Shown here: piece by piece, positions 49,469 to 60,536 of the stretch
Position numbering within the stretch: the first letter of the stretch is position 1
How the letters are laid out: each line of letters begins with the position of its first letter
From: Acidobacteriaceae bacterium
Lineage (GTDB): Bacteria > Acidobacteriota > Terriglobia > Terriglobales > Acidobacteriaceae
Direction: 5' to 3'
Length of the DNA: 64,000 nt
NCBI GenBank assembly: GCA_003138515.1
Contig: PLGG01000015.1
Location: forward strand, 1,344-65,343
Notes under the pieces: generated by a model
Told to the model about the DNA's origin: nothing
Database searches by the model: none
Seen by the model: only the letters and a program-made list of their open reading frames with translations
Program-made: the position numbers and the translations under genes

Positions 49469-50899
49469 TTTCGCCGCGAACTTCACGCCCACGCCCACGT
49501 TCTGCCGCGGCCACAGCGGGCGCAGGGCGCTGTGGTCTGTTGCTGGCTCGCCGTCGCACTCCACCTCGATCACCGTGGCGGGCTGGTCGGGCGCAACCAG
49601 CGGCAGCCCCGTCAACCGCAAGGAAAACTCATCCTGCGTAAACTCGACCTTCTGCCCAGTCTTGACGAGCCGCGCCGAGAGCGCCTTCGGCTTCAGCCCG
49701 GCGAATGCCACCACAACCTCGGGCTTGTAAAAGTCCAGCCACTCCGCCGCCGGAGTGTGGCTCGGCCAGAAGTACACATGTACATAAAGCGTGTTGCCGC
49801 GCCGCGTGAAGTTCAGATTCGTGGTCCACTCGGCCTCGATGCGTTCGGTGCCGTAAATCGCCTTGCCATTCGTGTCGAGCCACTTGCTCGCGGTCTCCAG
49901 AATCTCCACCGACTCCGGCGGCACCGATCCGTCAGGCTCCGGGCCGATGTTCAGCAGATAGTTGCCGCCGCCCCGCGCGCAGGTAATCAGGTTGTCGACG
50001 ATGGCTTTGGGCGTCTTCCACGCATCGTCACCGCGGTTAAAGCCCCAACTATCGTTCAGTGTCATGCAGGTCTCCCAGGCGCGTCCCGCGTCGGCGGCCT
50101 GGATGTGCTGTTCCGGCGTGGTGAAGTCTCCCGCCAGCAAATTGCGATTGTTCACAATAATGTCGGGCTGCAGCGCGAAAACCATCTCGTTCATTCGCTC
50201 CGATTCCCACTGCTCGGCGGTCAGGGGCCACGCCACGTCGTACCACAGAATGTCGATTTTGCCGTAGTTGCTCATCAGTTCGCGGATCAGCCCGTGCGTG
50301 TAGTCGACGAACCGCCGCCGCGCAGCTTCATCGGTTTTGCAAATAGCGCCGTCGGGGTGATGCCAGTCCATCAGCGAGTAGTAGAAGCCCACCCGCAGCC
50401 CCTCGGCGCGCGCAGCTTCAACAAACTCGCGCACCAGGTCGCGTCCCGGCCCCTGGTCCATCGCGTTGTAGTCGGTCAGTTGCGTGTCCCAGTTGCAAAA
50501 CCCCTCGTGATGCTTGGTTGTCATTACCATGTATTTCTGGCCAGCGCGTTTGGCCAGCCGTGCCCACCCCCGCGCGGCATCGGGCTTGGGGTGAAAGTGC
50601 TTGGCCAGCAACTCGTACTGCGACAAAGGAACTCCCTCGTTCTCCTTTGCCCACTCATGCTGCCCGATCAGGCTGTAAAGACCCCAATGGATGAACATGC
50701 CGAATCGGGCCTCGTGCCACCAGGCCATGCGAGCGTCGCGCGTGGCGGCCTGCTTCAGGTCGGCAGCCGTCGGCGCTGACTGTGAGCTGGCGGCCTGCGT
50801 CAATCCAAACCCGTCCGCATTTGCGGCCGCCAATGCCGCTGCGCCCGTCGCACCAAACTGCTTCAGGAACGACCGCCTCGTCCTCTCGCTCCAATCCAT
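49391..50899 (-). CDS. Exported alpha-L-fucosidase, GH29 family
   Basis: A 502-residue glycoside hydrolase that removes alpha-L-fucose from glycans. A twin-arginine-like signal (RTRRSFLKQFGATGAAALAA) precedes the catalytic barrel: RFGMFIHWGLYSL (about 65-77), the His pair in TTKHHEGFCNWDT, and the nucleophile aspartate in KIDILWYDVAWP (about 218-229). A C-terminal beta domain follows. The last 26 residues are read from sequence that is also the 3' end of folP on the other strand, so the terminus may be an extension relative to relatives. Role: polysaccharide or mucin-type glycan degradation outside the cell. Confidence 0.9.
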   Translation of the reverse strand: MDWSERTRRSFLKQFGATGAAALAAANADGFGLTQAASSQSAPTAADLKQAATRDARMAWWHEARFGMFIHWGLYSLIGQHEWAKENEGVPLSQYELLAKHFHPKPDAARGWARLAKRAGQKYMVMTTKHHEGFCNWDTQLTDYNAMDQGPGRDLVREFVEAARAEGLRVGFYYSLMDWHHPDGAICKTDEAARRRFVDYTHGLIRELMSNYGKIDILWYDVAWPLTAEQWESERMNEMVFALQPDIIVNNRNLLAGDFTTPEQHIQAADAGRAWETCMTLNDSWGFNRGDDAWKTPKAIVDNLITCARGGGNYLLNIGPEPDGSVPPESVEILETASKWLDTNGKAIYGTERIEAEWTTNLNFTRRGNTLYVHVYFWPSHTPAAEWLDFYKPEVVVAFAGLKPKALSARLVKTGQKVEFTQDEFSLRLTGLPLVAPDQPATVIEVECDGEPATDHSALRPLWPRQNVGVGVKFAAKSPGRKNSVGNASGFDCGPHCVHAHD

Positions 50900-51160
50900 C
50901 GATTCATCCCTCCCGCAGTCGCTGTGTCGCAGCGCGCATCCATCTTCGCATAGGGAAATAGAACAGGGCGGCGCGGCAAGATTCGGTCCAGCTTAGCGCA
51001 CGGATAATCCTAGACCAGGCAGCGGAACCGCCGCGAGACCGCTTGGGGTTTAGAATCGAAGAGGTTGCGGAAAAACAATCCGCATCCAAATCTTTGTCCG
51101 CGCGCAAGCGGCTGTCAGAATGCCTGCTGCGGGTGGTATTGGTGTGGAATCGGGACGGCA

Positions 51161-52477
51161 ATGCGAGCGAAAACAGCTGTCGTGCTGGGCGCCCAATGGG
51201 GCGACGAGGGCAAAGGAAAGATCGTAGATGTGCTCAGCGAGCGGTTTTCCGCCGTGGCACGCTACGCCGGCGGCCATAACGCCGGGCACACCGTCATCAT
51301 CGGCGAGCACAAGTTTGTGTTGCAGCTTATTCCCTGCGGCGTGCTCCGGCCTGGTTGCAAGGGCGTTATCGGCAACGGAGTCGTCCTCGATCCCATCGCG
51401 TTCCTCAGTGAAGTCGGCCGCATTCGCGAGCTGGGCGTCGCTGTCGATGGCAATCTCTTCGTCTCCAACCGTGCGCAGGTCATTCTGCCCTACCACCGCA
51501 TGATCGAACTGGCGGCGGAAAGCGCGCCGGGGCGCAAGAAGATCGGCACCACCAGCCGCGGTATCGGCCCCGCCTACGAAGACAAGATGGCCCGCAGCGG
51601 CCTGCGTGTGGTCGATCTGCTGCATACCGAGCTGCTCAAAACGCACATTGAGGCGGCTTGCGCGGAGAAAAATGCTATCGCCCACGCTCTCTTCGGCACT
51701 GACCCGCTCGACCCCGAAAAAATGTATGAAGAGTACGCGGCGGCGGCCGAGAAGGTGCGTCCCTTCGTCGCAGATACCAGCCGGCTGCTTAATGGCATCC
51801 TGGCCTCGGGTGGCAGCCTCATGTTCGAGGGCGCGCAGGGCACCATGCTCGACATCGACCACGGCACCTACCCGTTTGTCACCTCGTCTTCGGCCACGGC
51901 GGGCGGCGCGGCCACGGGAACCGGCGTTGGCCCCACAGCCATCGGAACCGTCATCTCTGTCACGAAGGCCTACGTCACGCGCGTCGGTGGCGGGCCGTTC
52001 CCCACCGAGATTCACGACAATGCCGGCGACCTGCTGCGCCAGCGTGGCAATGAGTACGGCGCGGTCACCGGGCGTCCCCGGCGCTGCGGCTGGCTCGACA
52101 TTCCGCTGCTGCGCTACTCCAACCAGGTCAACGGCGCGGAGTGGCTCGTGGTCACCAAGCTCGATGTTCTCGACGAGCTCGAAGAGATTCCTATCTGCAT
52201 CGGCTACGAGATCGACGGCAAGGTCACCGACGAAATTCCCGCGGATGTTCACGGGCTGGAGGCGATCAAGCCGCGTTACACCACGCTGAAGGGCTGGCGC
52301 CAGTCGACCGAGGGCGTCACAGAGTTCGACAAGCTACCGAAAGCCGCCCAGGAGTACCTCGCCTTCCAGGAGCGCGAAAGCGGGGCGAAGATAGGCATGG
52401 TCTCCACGGGCCCCGACCGCGGCCAGACCATCGTGCTGCCGAAGTTCGCCGCGGAGCTGGACGACATCACATCCTAA
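51161..52477 (+). CDS. purA: Adenylosuccinate synthetase
   Basis: Catalyses the GTP-dependent ligation of IMP and aspartate in AMP synthesis. The 438-residue protein starts MRAKTAVVLGAQWGDEGKGK (P-loop and active-site His/Asp region), then ARYAGGHNAGHTV, IGTTSRGIGPAYEDK (about 130-144), FEGAQGTMLDIDHGTYP (about 223-239) and the GTP-site VVTKLDVLD. The length is normal. The ATG at 51161 is chosen because the upstream open region lacks homology. No purine riboswitch is visible upstream. Confidence 0.97.
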   Translation: MRAKTAVVLGAQWGDEGKGKIVDVLSERFSAVARYAGGHNAGHTVIIGEHKFVLQLIPCGVLRPGCKGVIGNGVVLDPIAFLSEVGRIRELGVAVDGNLFVSNRAQVILPYHRMIELAAESAPGRKKIGTTSRGIGPAYEDKMARSGLRVVDLLHTELLKTHIEAACAEKNAIAHALFGTDPLDPEKMYEEYAAAAEKVRPFVADTSRLLNGILASGGSLMFEGAQGTMLDIDHGTYPFVTSSSATAGGAATGTGVGPTAIGTVISVTKAYVTRVGGGPFPTEIHDNAGDLLRQRGNEYGAVTGRPRRCGWLDIPLLRYSNQVNGAEWLVVTKLDVLDELEEIPICIGYEIDGKVTDEIPADVHGLEAIKPRYTTLKGWRQSTEGVTEFDKLPKAAQEYLAFQERESGAKIGMVSTGPDRGQTIVLPKFAAELDDITS

Positions 52478-52572
52478 TCCCGCGTCGCCCGTCCAATTCA
52501 AGCTTGAGTCGTGCACCAAAGCGGAACAGCGGCGAACTAAACCGGATCTTGGTCTGCGGCCCAGCCGCCTTT

Positions 52573-53160
52573 ATGAGAATTCCATTTGACCAGCGCACCG
52601 TTTCCGGACTACCGTGGACGCGTATGCCGGGTTCTGCAACCGCACGATTGAGCCCCACCCGCCGCCGCCATCCGCAAGCCGGATGGGCTATCTGCGCTGC
52701 ATTGGCATTAGCCATTTGCACGATCCCCTCCGTCGCGATGCCCCTCGCGCAAAAGCACGAGAGCCGCCACGATATCGATCAGCTTGAGGATGAATGGCGC
52801 GACGCCATGCTCGCGGCAAACACCAAGGTAATGGATTCGTTGCTGGCCCCGGATTACATGGGCATCACGGCATCGGGCACTCTTCAATCCCGCGATGAAA
52901 CCCTGCAAAGCCTTAGCTCCGGCCGCATTCATTTCACTCTCCTCGACGTTTCCGACCGCAAGGTGCGCTTCTACGGGACCACCGCCGTGGTCACGTCGCT
53001 GGCCAACATTCAGGCCACAACCCCTGACGGGAAGGTGAGCGGCAGCTACCGCTACACGCGGGTCTATGTGCGCGATGCCAATGGAGATTGGAAGATTGTC
53101 AGCTTTGAGGCCAGCCGGGTCCGTGAGCCCGGACCCCATAAGAGAACCGAATTGCACTAA
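52573..53160 (+). CDS. Exported SnoaL/DUF4440-like (NTF2-fold) protein
   Basis: A protein of 195 residues (178 if ATG 52624 is used) with a basic N-terminus, a signal-like segment (GWAICAALALAICTIPSVAM) and a cone-shaped NTF2-like domain. Typical DUF4440 features: DQLEDEWRDAMLAANTKVMD, LLAPDYMGITASG (about 92-105) and GSYRYTRVYVRDANGDWKIV at the end. Such domains bind small molecules or act as simple enzymes; no catalytic role can be named. It is independent of purA (95 bp after its stop). Confidence 0.75.
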   Translation: MRIPFDQRTVSGLPWTRMPGSATARLSPTRRRHPQAGWAICAALALAICTIPSVAMPLAQKHESRHDIDQLEDEWRDAMLAANTKVMDSLLAPDYMGITASGTLQSRDETLQSLSSGRIHFTLLDVSDRKVRFYGTTAVVTSLANIQATTPDGKVSGSYRYTRVYVRDANGDWKIVSFEASRVREPGPHKRTELH

Positions 53161-53324
53161 GGCCACTCCGGCAACATATCCTCAATAGAATCAGATGCTA
53201 ATGGCATTCCAAGCCCTTGCGTTCCCGTCATCGGAGGGACCCTTTCTTAGACTGGAAAGCGAGGTATGAGGCAACGCCCAACAGAACGCAGAGAGCTCGG
53301 GCCCAGTATATTGTTAGTACTTCC

Positions 53325-54200
53325 ATGAGTGGCTCTTCGTTCGTCTTGCAATGTCGTCAGATTTTGCGGCCAGCACAAATCACAGTATGTCTCGCGGCGG
53401 CTTTTGCGCTGGGGCATTCATTCGCCTTTGCCAAGACAACCGAGTCGGTCGCGAAAGATTGTGCGTCTTCTACGGAGCCAGCACAGCGCGCAGGCGCATG
53501 CCAGCAACTCGTAAGGATCGCTACCAAGGCGAAGAGAATCAAAGATCGAATTGATGCTATTGCCCTGATCTCAGACATTTCCATCCTGTCCTTTATCGCA
53601 AACGACGCGCAACAAGGCTTGGAAGTGAAAGACGCTGCTCTTCTCCGCCTGCGGTATTTGGCACGCACATCAGAGCCGCAGCAGCCAACTGAAGGACTGT
53701 TCCCCATCCTAATCAGGGGCCCTGGTCGCAAAGGCGACGAAGAGTCGGGGACGGCTACGCTCAGGATTGTTTCATCGGGCTCGCCACCAGATTCAAGTTT
53801 CCTACTAACGATCAGTGATATCAACATTCTGGATCAGAATTCTTTTATGCAGCCACCGATTAGGTGCCTGGTCGCGTCAGGTGAGCGGCAAATCATTCGA
53901 GTCGAGGCGGAAAGCGTCTACAGAATCGACGCCGGAGCGGGCGGACATTTCGATGTTTCAGCTAAGGGCGTCGCAGGTCAGACCCTTGCGGGGATACCCG
54001 GGCCTTTGGCGTGGGTTCCGATTCGCGGGAAAGAATACCTCATGACGATAAGCGTTTCATTGACATCTCCAGACGCCACTCGGGCAGGCGGCTACGAGGA
54101 GTCCGTTAAGCCGGGACAGGGCGGCACCGTTGAAGTTACGGTCATCCAAACTGATGATGGTCACGTCGTGGCTCACGACCTGGCAACAATGTATTACTGA
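53325..54200 (+). CDS. Exported hypothetical protein
   Basis: No family is recognised. The 291-residue product has a signal peptide (about 10-36, ending SFAFAKT), a helical first third (about 40-115) with two cysteines (CASSTEPAQRAGACQQ) and a beta-rich second half (about 130-285; TATLRIVSSGSPPDSSFLLT, GKEYLMTISVSLTS). A HEAT-like or TPR-like start followed by a beta-sandwich is possible. Base composition is a little more AT-rich than its neighbours. The ATG at 53325 has no strong ribosome site. Confidence 0.6.
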   Translation: MSGSSFVLQCRQILRPAQITVCLAAAFALGHSFAFAKTTESVAKDCASSTEPAQRAGACQQLVRIATKAKRIKDRIDAIALISDISILSFIANDAQQGLEVKDAALLRLRYLARTSEPQQPTEGLFPILIRGPGRKGDEESGTATLRIVSSGSPPDSSFLLTISDINILDQNSFMQPPIRCLVASGERQIIRVEAESVYRIDAGAGGHFDVSAKGVAGQTLAGIPGPLAWVPIRGKEYLMTISVSLTSPDATRAGGYEESVKPGQGGTVEVTVIQTDDGHVVAHDLATMYY

Positions 54201-54353
54201 AACCAAGGTAGCCGGCACTCGCCGGAATTGTCGCTCGGGCGTAAACTCCAGATTCTTCGGTCAGCATTGCCGCCCCACAGTCTCCGAAGGGGCAACGGGT
54301 AGCTTCCTCATAGCGTTGCAGAACTTACCGGTCGCGACTGCGCCCAACCGGCC

Positions 54354-54382
54354 TTGAAAAGGAAGCCGTCTCGGGGTACACT
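54354..54382 (+). promoter_or_regulatory. suf operon promoter
   Basis: TTGAAA (54354-54359), 17 bp, TACACT (54377-54382). Transcription would start near 54389, exactly at the left edge of the operator-like dyad, about 110 bp upstream of sufB. Confidence 0.5.
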
Positions 54383-54388
54383 TAACTT

Positions 54389-54415
54389 AATATAGGACTA
54401 AACCAGTCCTATATT
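54389..54415. promoter_or_regulatory. Perfect dyad resembling an IscR/Rrf2-family operator
   Basis: AATATAGGACT (54389-54399) and AGTCCTATATT (54405-54415) are exact inverted repeats around a 5-bp centre AAACC. The core GACT-N5-AGTC matches the centre of the E. coli IscR type 1 site. Its place directly ahead of the suf operon suggests iron-sulfur-responsive repression. No Rrf2 gene lies in the window. Confidence 0.6.
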
Positions 54416-54499
54416 GCGGGATAGCAAAACGAGCACGCCCGCGCGGTCCTGGGGACCGCATTCCGTGCCCAACCCCGCGCCGGGTCCTTTGGAGGACGA

Positions 54500-55957
<1,458 letters not shown>

Positions 55958-55959
55958 CT

Positions 55960-55983
55960 TGTAGCGCCGGACTCTAGTCCGGC
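55960..55983. repeat. REP-like TGTAGCGCCGG palindrome between sufB and sufC
   Basis: TGTAGCGCCGGACTCTAGTC followed by CGGC folds through GCCGGACT/AGTCCGGC. It sits 2 bp after the sufB stop and lies inside the suf operon, so it is transcribed. It is the best-preserved copy of the family that also occurs at 4172-4240 and 13587. Confidence 0.6.
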
Positions 55984-56037
55984 TGTCGTGCGGGCCTCCA
56001 CGCCCGCGCGGAACATCGAATGGAGAGAGACGAACCA

Positions 56038-56808
56038 ATGGCTTTACTAGAAATTCAAGATTTGCACGCCTCAGTCGAAGGCCACGAGATTCTGAAGGGC
56101 CTGAATCTGACTCTGAATGCGGGCGAAGTGCATTCCATCATGGGCCCCAACGGTTCCGGCAAAAGCACGCTCGCGGCAGTGCTGGCGCGGCGCGAGACCT
56201 ACGAGGTCACGCGCGGCCGCGTTCTATTCAACGGCAAGGATCTGCTCGAGATGAAGCCGGAGGACGCGGCCTGCGAGGGCGTGTTTCTCGCCTTCCAATA
56301 CCCGGTTGAAATTCCCGGCATCGGCAACGCGTATTTTGTGCGCTCGGCCATGAATGCGATCCGCAAGTTCCACGGCCAGGACGAGCTCGACGCGATGGAT
56401 TTTCTGCCCCTCTACAAGGAGCGAATGAAGATTCTGGAGATGGACGACAAGCTCGTCAACCGCTCGGTCAACGAAGGTTTTTCCGGCGGCGAAAAGAAGC
56501 GCAACGAGATTCTGCAGATGGCCATGCTTGAGCCAAAGCTCGCCATCCTTGACGAAACTGACTCTGGCCTCGACATCGACGCTCTTCGCATCGTGGCCAA
56601 GGGCGTGAACGCCATGCGCGGCCCCGATCGCGCCTTCCTCGTCATCACGCACTATCAACGGCTGCTGGATTACATTACTCCCGACTTCGTGCACGTGCTG
56701 GTCGATGGAAAGATTGTCCGCTCGGGCGGCCCGGAGCTGGCGCTGGAGTTGGAAGACACGGGATATGGCCCATCGGAAGCAGATGTGCCTCAGGCATTGC
56801 CCGCATGA
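56038..56808 (+). CDS. sufC: Fe-S cluster assembly ATPase SufC
   Basis: ABC-type ATPase of the SufBC2D complex. The 256-residue protein has Walker A GPNGSGKSTL (about 36-45), the Suf-specific Q-loop FLAFQYPVEIPGIGNAYFVR (about 85-104), signature GFSGGEKKRNEILQM (about 149-163) and Walker B AILDETDSGLD. The start at 56038 is 9 bp after GGAGAG; ATG 56020 would add six residues. It overlaps sufD by ATGA. Confidence 0.96.
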   Translation: MALLEIQDLHASVEGHEILKGLNLTLNAGEVHSIMGPNGSGKSTLAAVLARRETYEVTRGRVLFNGKDLLEMKPEDAACEGVFLAFQYPVEIPGIGNAYFVRSAMNAIRKFHGQDELDAMDFLPLYKERMKILEMDDKLVNRSVNEGFSGGEKKRNEILQMAMLEPKLAILDETDSGLDIDALRIVAKGVNAMRGPDRAFLVITHYQRLLDYITPDFVHVLVDGKIVRSGGPELALELEDTGYGPSEADVPQALPA

Positions 56809-58295
56809 GCACAACGGCCAACAACACGGGAAACGAGAACGCGATGGCGACGGCGACTGAAAAGCTCGGCACATATCTTGAAGCGTATGGCGAACTGATC
56901 GCCGAGCGGCAGGAGCGCGACCCCGTCTGGCTGCGCCAACTGCGCGAGGACGCGTGGCAGCGCTTCCACGCCAAAGGATTCCCCACTACCCACGACGAGG
57001 ACTGGCGCTTTACCAATCTCGCTGCGTTGGCGAAGACTTCGTTTCAGCGCGCGGTCGAGGGAAGCGTCACCGTTTCCGCCGGGCAGATCGAAAAGTTTCG
57101 CGTGCCGGGCGCGGGCTGCCGGCTCGTCTTTGTCAACGGGCATTTTGCGCCGGAGCTCACCGAGATCGGCGACCTGCCCGACACTCTCGAGATTTGCTCG
57201 CTGGAGCGGGCCATCGCCAAGACCATGGAAGGCAGCGAGCCCAACGGCAGCGGGTCTGTTGGCTGCGCTCCCGAAGGCATCGAGCAGCACCTTGGCCGCT
57301 ATGCTGACGTGCGCCGCGACGTCTTCGCCGCACTCAACACGGCGCTCTGGGAAGATGGCGCGTACCTGCGCATCCACCGCGGGGCCGTGATCGAGCAGCC
57401 CATCCATCTCTTGTACGTTTCCGCCGGTGCCGGCGCAGCAATCATGACGCATCCTCGCACTCTCATCGTCGCCGAGCCAACCAGCCACGCGGCCGTCATC
57501 GAGGATTACGTCTCCATCGGCGAAGAAACCGCATTTTCGAACGCGGTCACGGAACTCGTTGCCGGGCAGGACGCCGTTGTTTCGCACTTTCTCGTCGAGC
57601 GCGAAAATCTTGCGGCCTTCAACGTCTCCACGCTGCGCCTTGAGCTGGCGCGCGGCACAAACGTTTCATCGCACTCCATTCTTTTGGGCGGTGGCCTGGT
57701 GCGCAACAACGTCCATCCCGTCCTCGCCGGCGAAGGCGCGGAGTGCCTGATCAACGGCCTTTTTGTCGGCGCAGGCCGTCAGCACCTCGACAACTACATG
57801 CTAGTGGAGCACGCGCAGCCGCAGTGCTCGAGCCGCCAGTTTTACAACGGCATTCTCGACGACCACGCGCGCGGCGTCTTCCACGGCCGCATCGTAGTGC
57901 ACAAAGACGCGCAGAAGACTGACGCCAAGCAGACCAACCGCAACCTGCTGCTCTCTGACGACGCGCGCATCGACACCAAGCCGCAGCTCGAAATCTACGC
58001 CGACGACGTGAAGTGTACGCACGGTGCCACCATCGGCCAGATTGAAGAGGAGCAGCTCTTCTACTTGCGCTCGCGCGGAATCGAAGAGACCTCGGCGCGC
58101 AACCTGCTGCTCTACGCCTTCGCGGCCGAGTGCCTCGACCGCATGAACGATTCGCCGGCCCGCGAGTTCGTCGCATCGCTCATCGGTGAACGGCTCACCG
58201 ATCTGGCGAAGAACCATCAGCCTGCCGCCCCCGTCGCACAGGTAGAGTCCGCGCCGGTAAAAGAAGAAACGCAAAGCTGGGAGGAAGTGGGATGA
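56805..58295 (+). CDS. sufD: Fe-S cluster assembly protein SufD
   Basis: SufB paralogue that completes the SufBC2D scaffold and is linked to iron entry. The 496-residue protein begins with a variable helical part, then FPTTHDEDWRFTNLAALAK (about 60-78), the beta-helix core (NVSTLRLELARGTNVSSHSI), and the conserved end NRNLLLSDDARIDTKPQLEI (about 378-397), with DDVKCTHGATIGQIEEEQLF (about 400-419) carrying the key Cys/His. Overlaps sufC and sufS by 4 bp each. Confidence 0.95.
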   Translation: MSTTANNTGNENAMATATEKLGTYLEAYGELIAERQERDPVWLRQLREDAWQRFHAKGFPTTHDEDWRFTNLAALAKTSFQRAVEGSVTVSAGQIEKFRVPGAGCRLVFVNGHFAPELTEIGDLPDTLEICSLERAIAKTMEGSEPNGSGSVGCAPEGIEQHLGRYADVRRDVFAALNTALWEDGAYLRIHRGAVIEQPIHLLYVSAGAGAAIMTHPRTLIVAEPTSHAAVIEDYVSIGEETAFSNAVTELVAGQDAVVSHFLVERENLAAFNVSTLRLELARGTNVSSHSILLGGGLVRNNVHPVLAGEGAECLINGLFVGAGRQHLDNYMLVEHAQPQCSSRQFYNGILDDHARGVFHGRIVVHKDAQKTDAKQTNRNLLLSDDARIDTKPQLEIYADDVKCTHGATIGQIEEEQLFYLRSRGIEETSARNLLLYAFAAECLDRMNDSPAREFVASLIGERLTDLAKNHQPAAPVAQVESAPVKEETQSWEEVG

Positions 58296-59593
58296 CCGCA
58301 TTCACCCAAACCGCAGTCGCCCCGCCCGAAACCCACGAGCCGCTCCAGCGCGGAGTTGCGCCCACAAGCGATTCCGGCCTCGATCTCGCGAAGATTCGCG
58401 CCGACTTCCCCATCCTCAACGAGCGCATCAACGGCAAGCCCCTGATTTATCTCGACAACGGAGCCACTTCGCAAAAGCCGCAGGTTGTGCTCGATGCCAT
58501 CGCCAACTACTACACCCACATGAACGCCAACATTCATCGTGGTGTTCACACGCTCAGCGTGCGCGCCACTGAGGCGCACGATGCGGCGCGCCAAACGGTA
58601 CGGAAATTCCTGAACGCCGCCGACACGCGCGAGATTGTCTTTGTCCGCGGCGCCACCGAGGCTATCAACCTCGTTGCGCAGACCTACGGCCGCGTCCACG
58701 TGGGCGCTGGCGACGAAGTCCTCATCACCGCCATGGAGCACCACTCCAACATCGTCCCCTGGCAGATTCTCTGCGAAGAAAAAGGCGCGCACCTGAAGGT
58801 TGCGCCCATCGACGATCGCGGCGAGCTGATGCTCGATGAATTTGCAAAGCTCGTCAACCCGCGCACGAAGATCGTCGCCGTCACGCACGTTTCAAACGCG
58901 CTCGGCACGGTTGTTCCGCTTCGCCAGATCATCGACATCGCGCACCGCAACGGCGTCCCCGTCCTCGTCGATGGCGCGCAGGCCGTTCCGCACTTCGCCG
59001 TCGACGTTCAGGCGCTCGACTGCGACTTCTACGCCTTCAGCGGCCACAAAGTTTACGGGCCAACAGGCATTGGCGTGCTCTATGGCAAGCGCGCGCTGCT
59101 CAGCGCCATGCCTCCCTATCAGGGCGGCGGCGACATGATCAGTTCAGTCACCTTCGCCAAGACCACCTACAACGATCTACCGTTCAAGTTTGAAGCGGGT
59201 ACGCCCGACATCGCAGGAGCCATCGCGCTCGGCGCTGCGCTTGAATACATCACCGGCCTGGGCATGGACAAGATTGCCGCGCACGAAAGCGAGCTGCTGG
59301 CCTCCGCTACGGAAGCAGTCGGCGCAATTCCCGGCATTCGCCTCATCGGAACCGCCCACGATCGCGCCGGCGTCCTCTCCTTCGTGCTCGATCACGTCCA
59401 TCCGCACGATCTGGGAACGATTCTCGATCGCGAAGGCATCGCCATTCGCACCGGCCACCATTGCGCGCAGCCGGTTATGGAGCGTTTTGGCATTCCCGCC
59501 ACCGCGCGGGCCTCCTTTGCCGTCTACAACACAAAAGAAGAAGTCGACGCGCTGGTCACGGGAATTCGCGCGGCGCATGAGGTGTTTGCGTGA
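58292..59593 (+). CDS. sufS: Cysteine desulfurase SufS
   Basis: PLP enzyme (class V aminotransferase fold) that removes sulfur from cysteine for cluster assembly. The 433-residue protein has an extra N-terminal Pro/Thr-rich tail of about 30 residues before LDLAKIRADFPIL. Key features: YLDNGATSQKP (about 53-63), the histidine in TAMEHHSNIVPW, the PLP lysine in FSGHKVYGPTGIG (about 249-261) and the active cysteine in RTGHHCAQP (about 389-397), typical of type II SufS. Coupled by ATGA overlaps to sufD and sufU. Confidence 0.96.
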   Translation: MTAFTQTAVAPPETHEPLQRGVAPTSDSGLDLAKIRADFPILNERINGKPLIYLDNGATSQKPQVVLDAIANYYTHMNANIHRGVHTLSVRATEAHDAARQTVRKFLNAADTREIVFVRGATEAINLVAQTYGRVHVGAGDEVLITAMEHHSNIVPWQILCEEKGAHLKVAPIDDRGELMLDEFAKLVNPRTKIVAVTHVSNALGTVVPLRQIIDIAHRNGVPVLVDGAQAVPHFAVDVQALDCDFYAFSGHKVYGPTGIGVLYGKRALLSAMPPYQGGGDMISSVTFAKTTYNDLPFKFEAGTPDIAGAIALGAALEYITGLGMDKIAAHESELLASATEAVGAIPGIRLIGTAHDRAGVLSFVLDHVHPHDLGTILDREGIAIRTGHHCAQPVMERFGIPATARASFAVYNTKEEVDALVTGIRAAHEVFA

Positions 59594-60051
59594 GCACGGA
59601 AAACGGCGAACTCAGCGATCTCTACCAGGAAGTCATCCTGGAACACAGCAAGGCTCCGCGCAATTTTCGTAAGCCGGCTGAGGCTAATCAGCACGCCGAG
59701 GGCTACAACCCTCTCTGCGGCGACCGCTGCACAGTCTACATCAACATGGACGGCGACGCCATTCGCGACATCGCCTTCCAGGGCTCCGGTTGCGCCATCT
59801 CGCGCGCCTCCGCGTCCATGATGACGCAGATTCTCAAAGGCAAAACCAAGGCCGAAGCCGCCAAGCTCTTCGAGGAGTTTCGCGATTTGGTCACCGGCCA
59901 GGAGGCCGCGCCGGAAACAGCGGATCTCGGCAAGCTGAAGGTCTTCTCCGGCGTCTCCAAATTTCCCGCGCGCGTGAAATGCGCCACGCTCGCCTGGCAC
60001 ACGCTGCAATCGGCTCTCGAAAACAAGGACACGCCCGTTTCCACCGAGTAG
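59590..60051 (+). CDS. sufU: Zinc-dependent sulfurtransferase SufU
   Basis: IscU-fold protein that accepts persulfide sulfur from SufS and passes it to SufBCD. The 153-residue protein has the ligand motifs NPLCGDRCTVYI (about 40-51), GSGCAISRASASMMT (about 66-80), the SufU-specific insertion (about 95-120) and VKCATLAWHTLQ near the end. The 18-20 residue insertion and presence of the SufS partner favour SufU over IscU. It overlaps sufS by 4 bp. Confidence 0.94.
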   Translation: MSTENGELSDLYQEVILEHSKAPRNFRKPAEANQHAEGYNPLCGDRCTVYINMDGDAIRDIAFQGSGCAISRASASMMTQILKGKTKAEAAKLFEEFRDLVTGQEAAPETADLGKLKVFSGVSKFPARVKCATLAWHTLQSALENKDTPVSTE

Positions 60052-60068
60052 CGCGCTCAGCCATTCAT

Positions 60069-60512
60069 ATGACAGCTTCGATCCACACCAATCCGGCCGC
60101 AGCGCCCATCGCCGGACCCTTCCGCGAGGAAATGATCCTGCGGCAGTTGAAGACCGTGCGTGACCCCGAGATTCCTGTCGACATCGTCAACCTCGGCCTC
60201 GTCTACACGGCCGCATCTTCTCAACTCGAAGCCGGCGGCCGGCGCATCGACGTGCGCATGTCGCTCACCGCGCCCGGCTGCAGCATGTCCGACGTCATCA
60301 AGGCTGAAGTGGAACAAAAACTCGCGGCGCTACCCGATGTTCGCGAAGTTCATGTCGAAATCGTCTTCGATCCGCCCTGGAATCCGGGCATGATGTCCGA
60401 GGGCGCCAGGCTTCACCTCGGCTTCGACTCCGACTACGGAGCCGCGAACGCGAAGCCCGGACCGCCAAGCTCTGGATCGTCGAGCTCCGGCCCCTTCAAA
60501 GTTATTCGCTGA
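60069..60512 (+). CDS. sufT: SufT/DUF59-family iron-sulfur maturation protein
   Basis: MIP18/DUF59 protein of 147 residues thought to help load Fe-S clusters. Family features are LKTVRDPEIPVDIVNLGLVY (about 27-46), the cysteine in MSLTAPGCSMSDVIKAEVE (about 64-82) and VFDPPWNPGMMSEGARLHLG (about 100-119). The C-terminal 25 residues are a Gly/Ser/Pro-rich tail. It lies 17 bp after sufU and closes the suf operon; era is convergent. Confidence 0.9.
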   Translation: MTASIHTNPAAAPIAGPFREEMILRQLKTVRDPEIPVDIVNLGLVYTAASSQLEAGGRRIDVRMSLTAPGCSMSDVIKAEVEQKLAALPDVREVHVEIVFDPPWNPGMMSEGARLHLGFDSDYGAANAKPGPPSSGSSSSGPFKVIR

Positions 60513-60536
60513 CACTCAGCCGCCGGCGAACACTCC

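Noticed and set aside
51050-52252. 400-residue antisense frame opposite purA
   Set aside because: Low-complexity Gly/Ala/Asp composition and full overlap with a certain gene.
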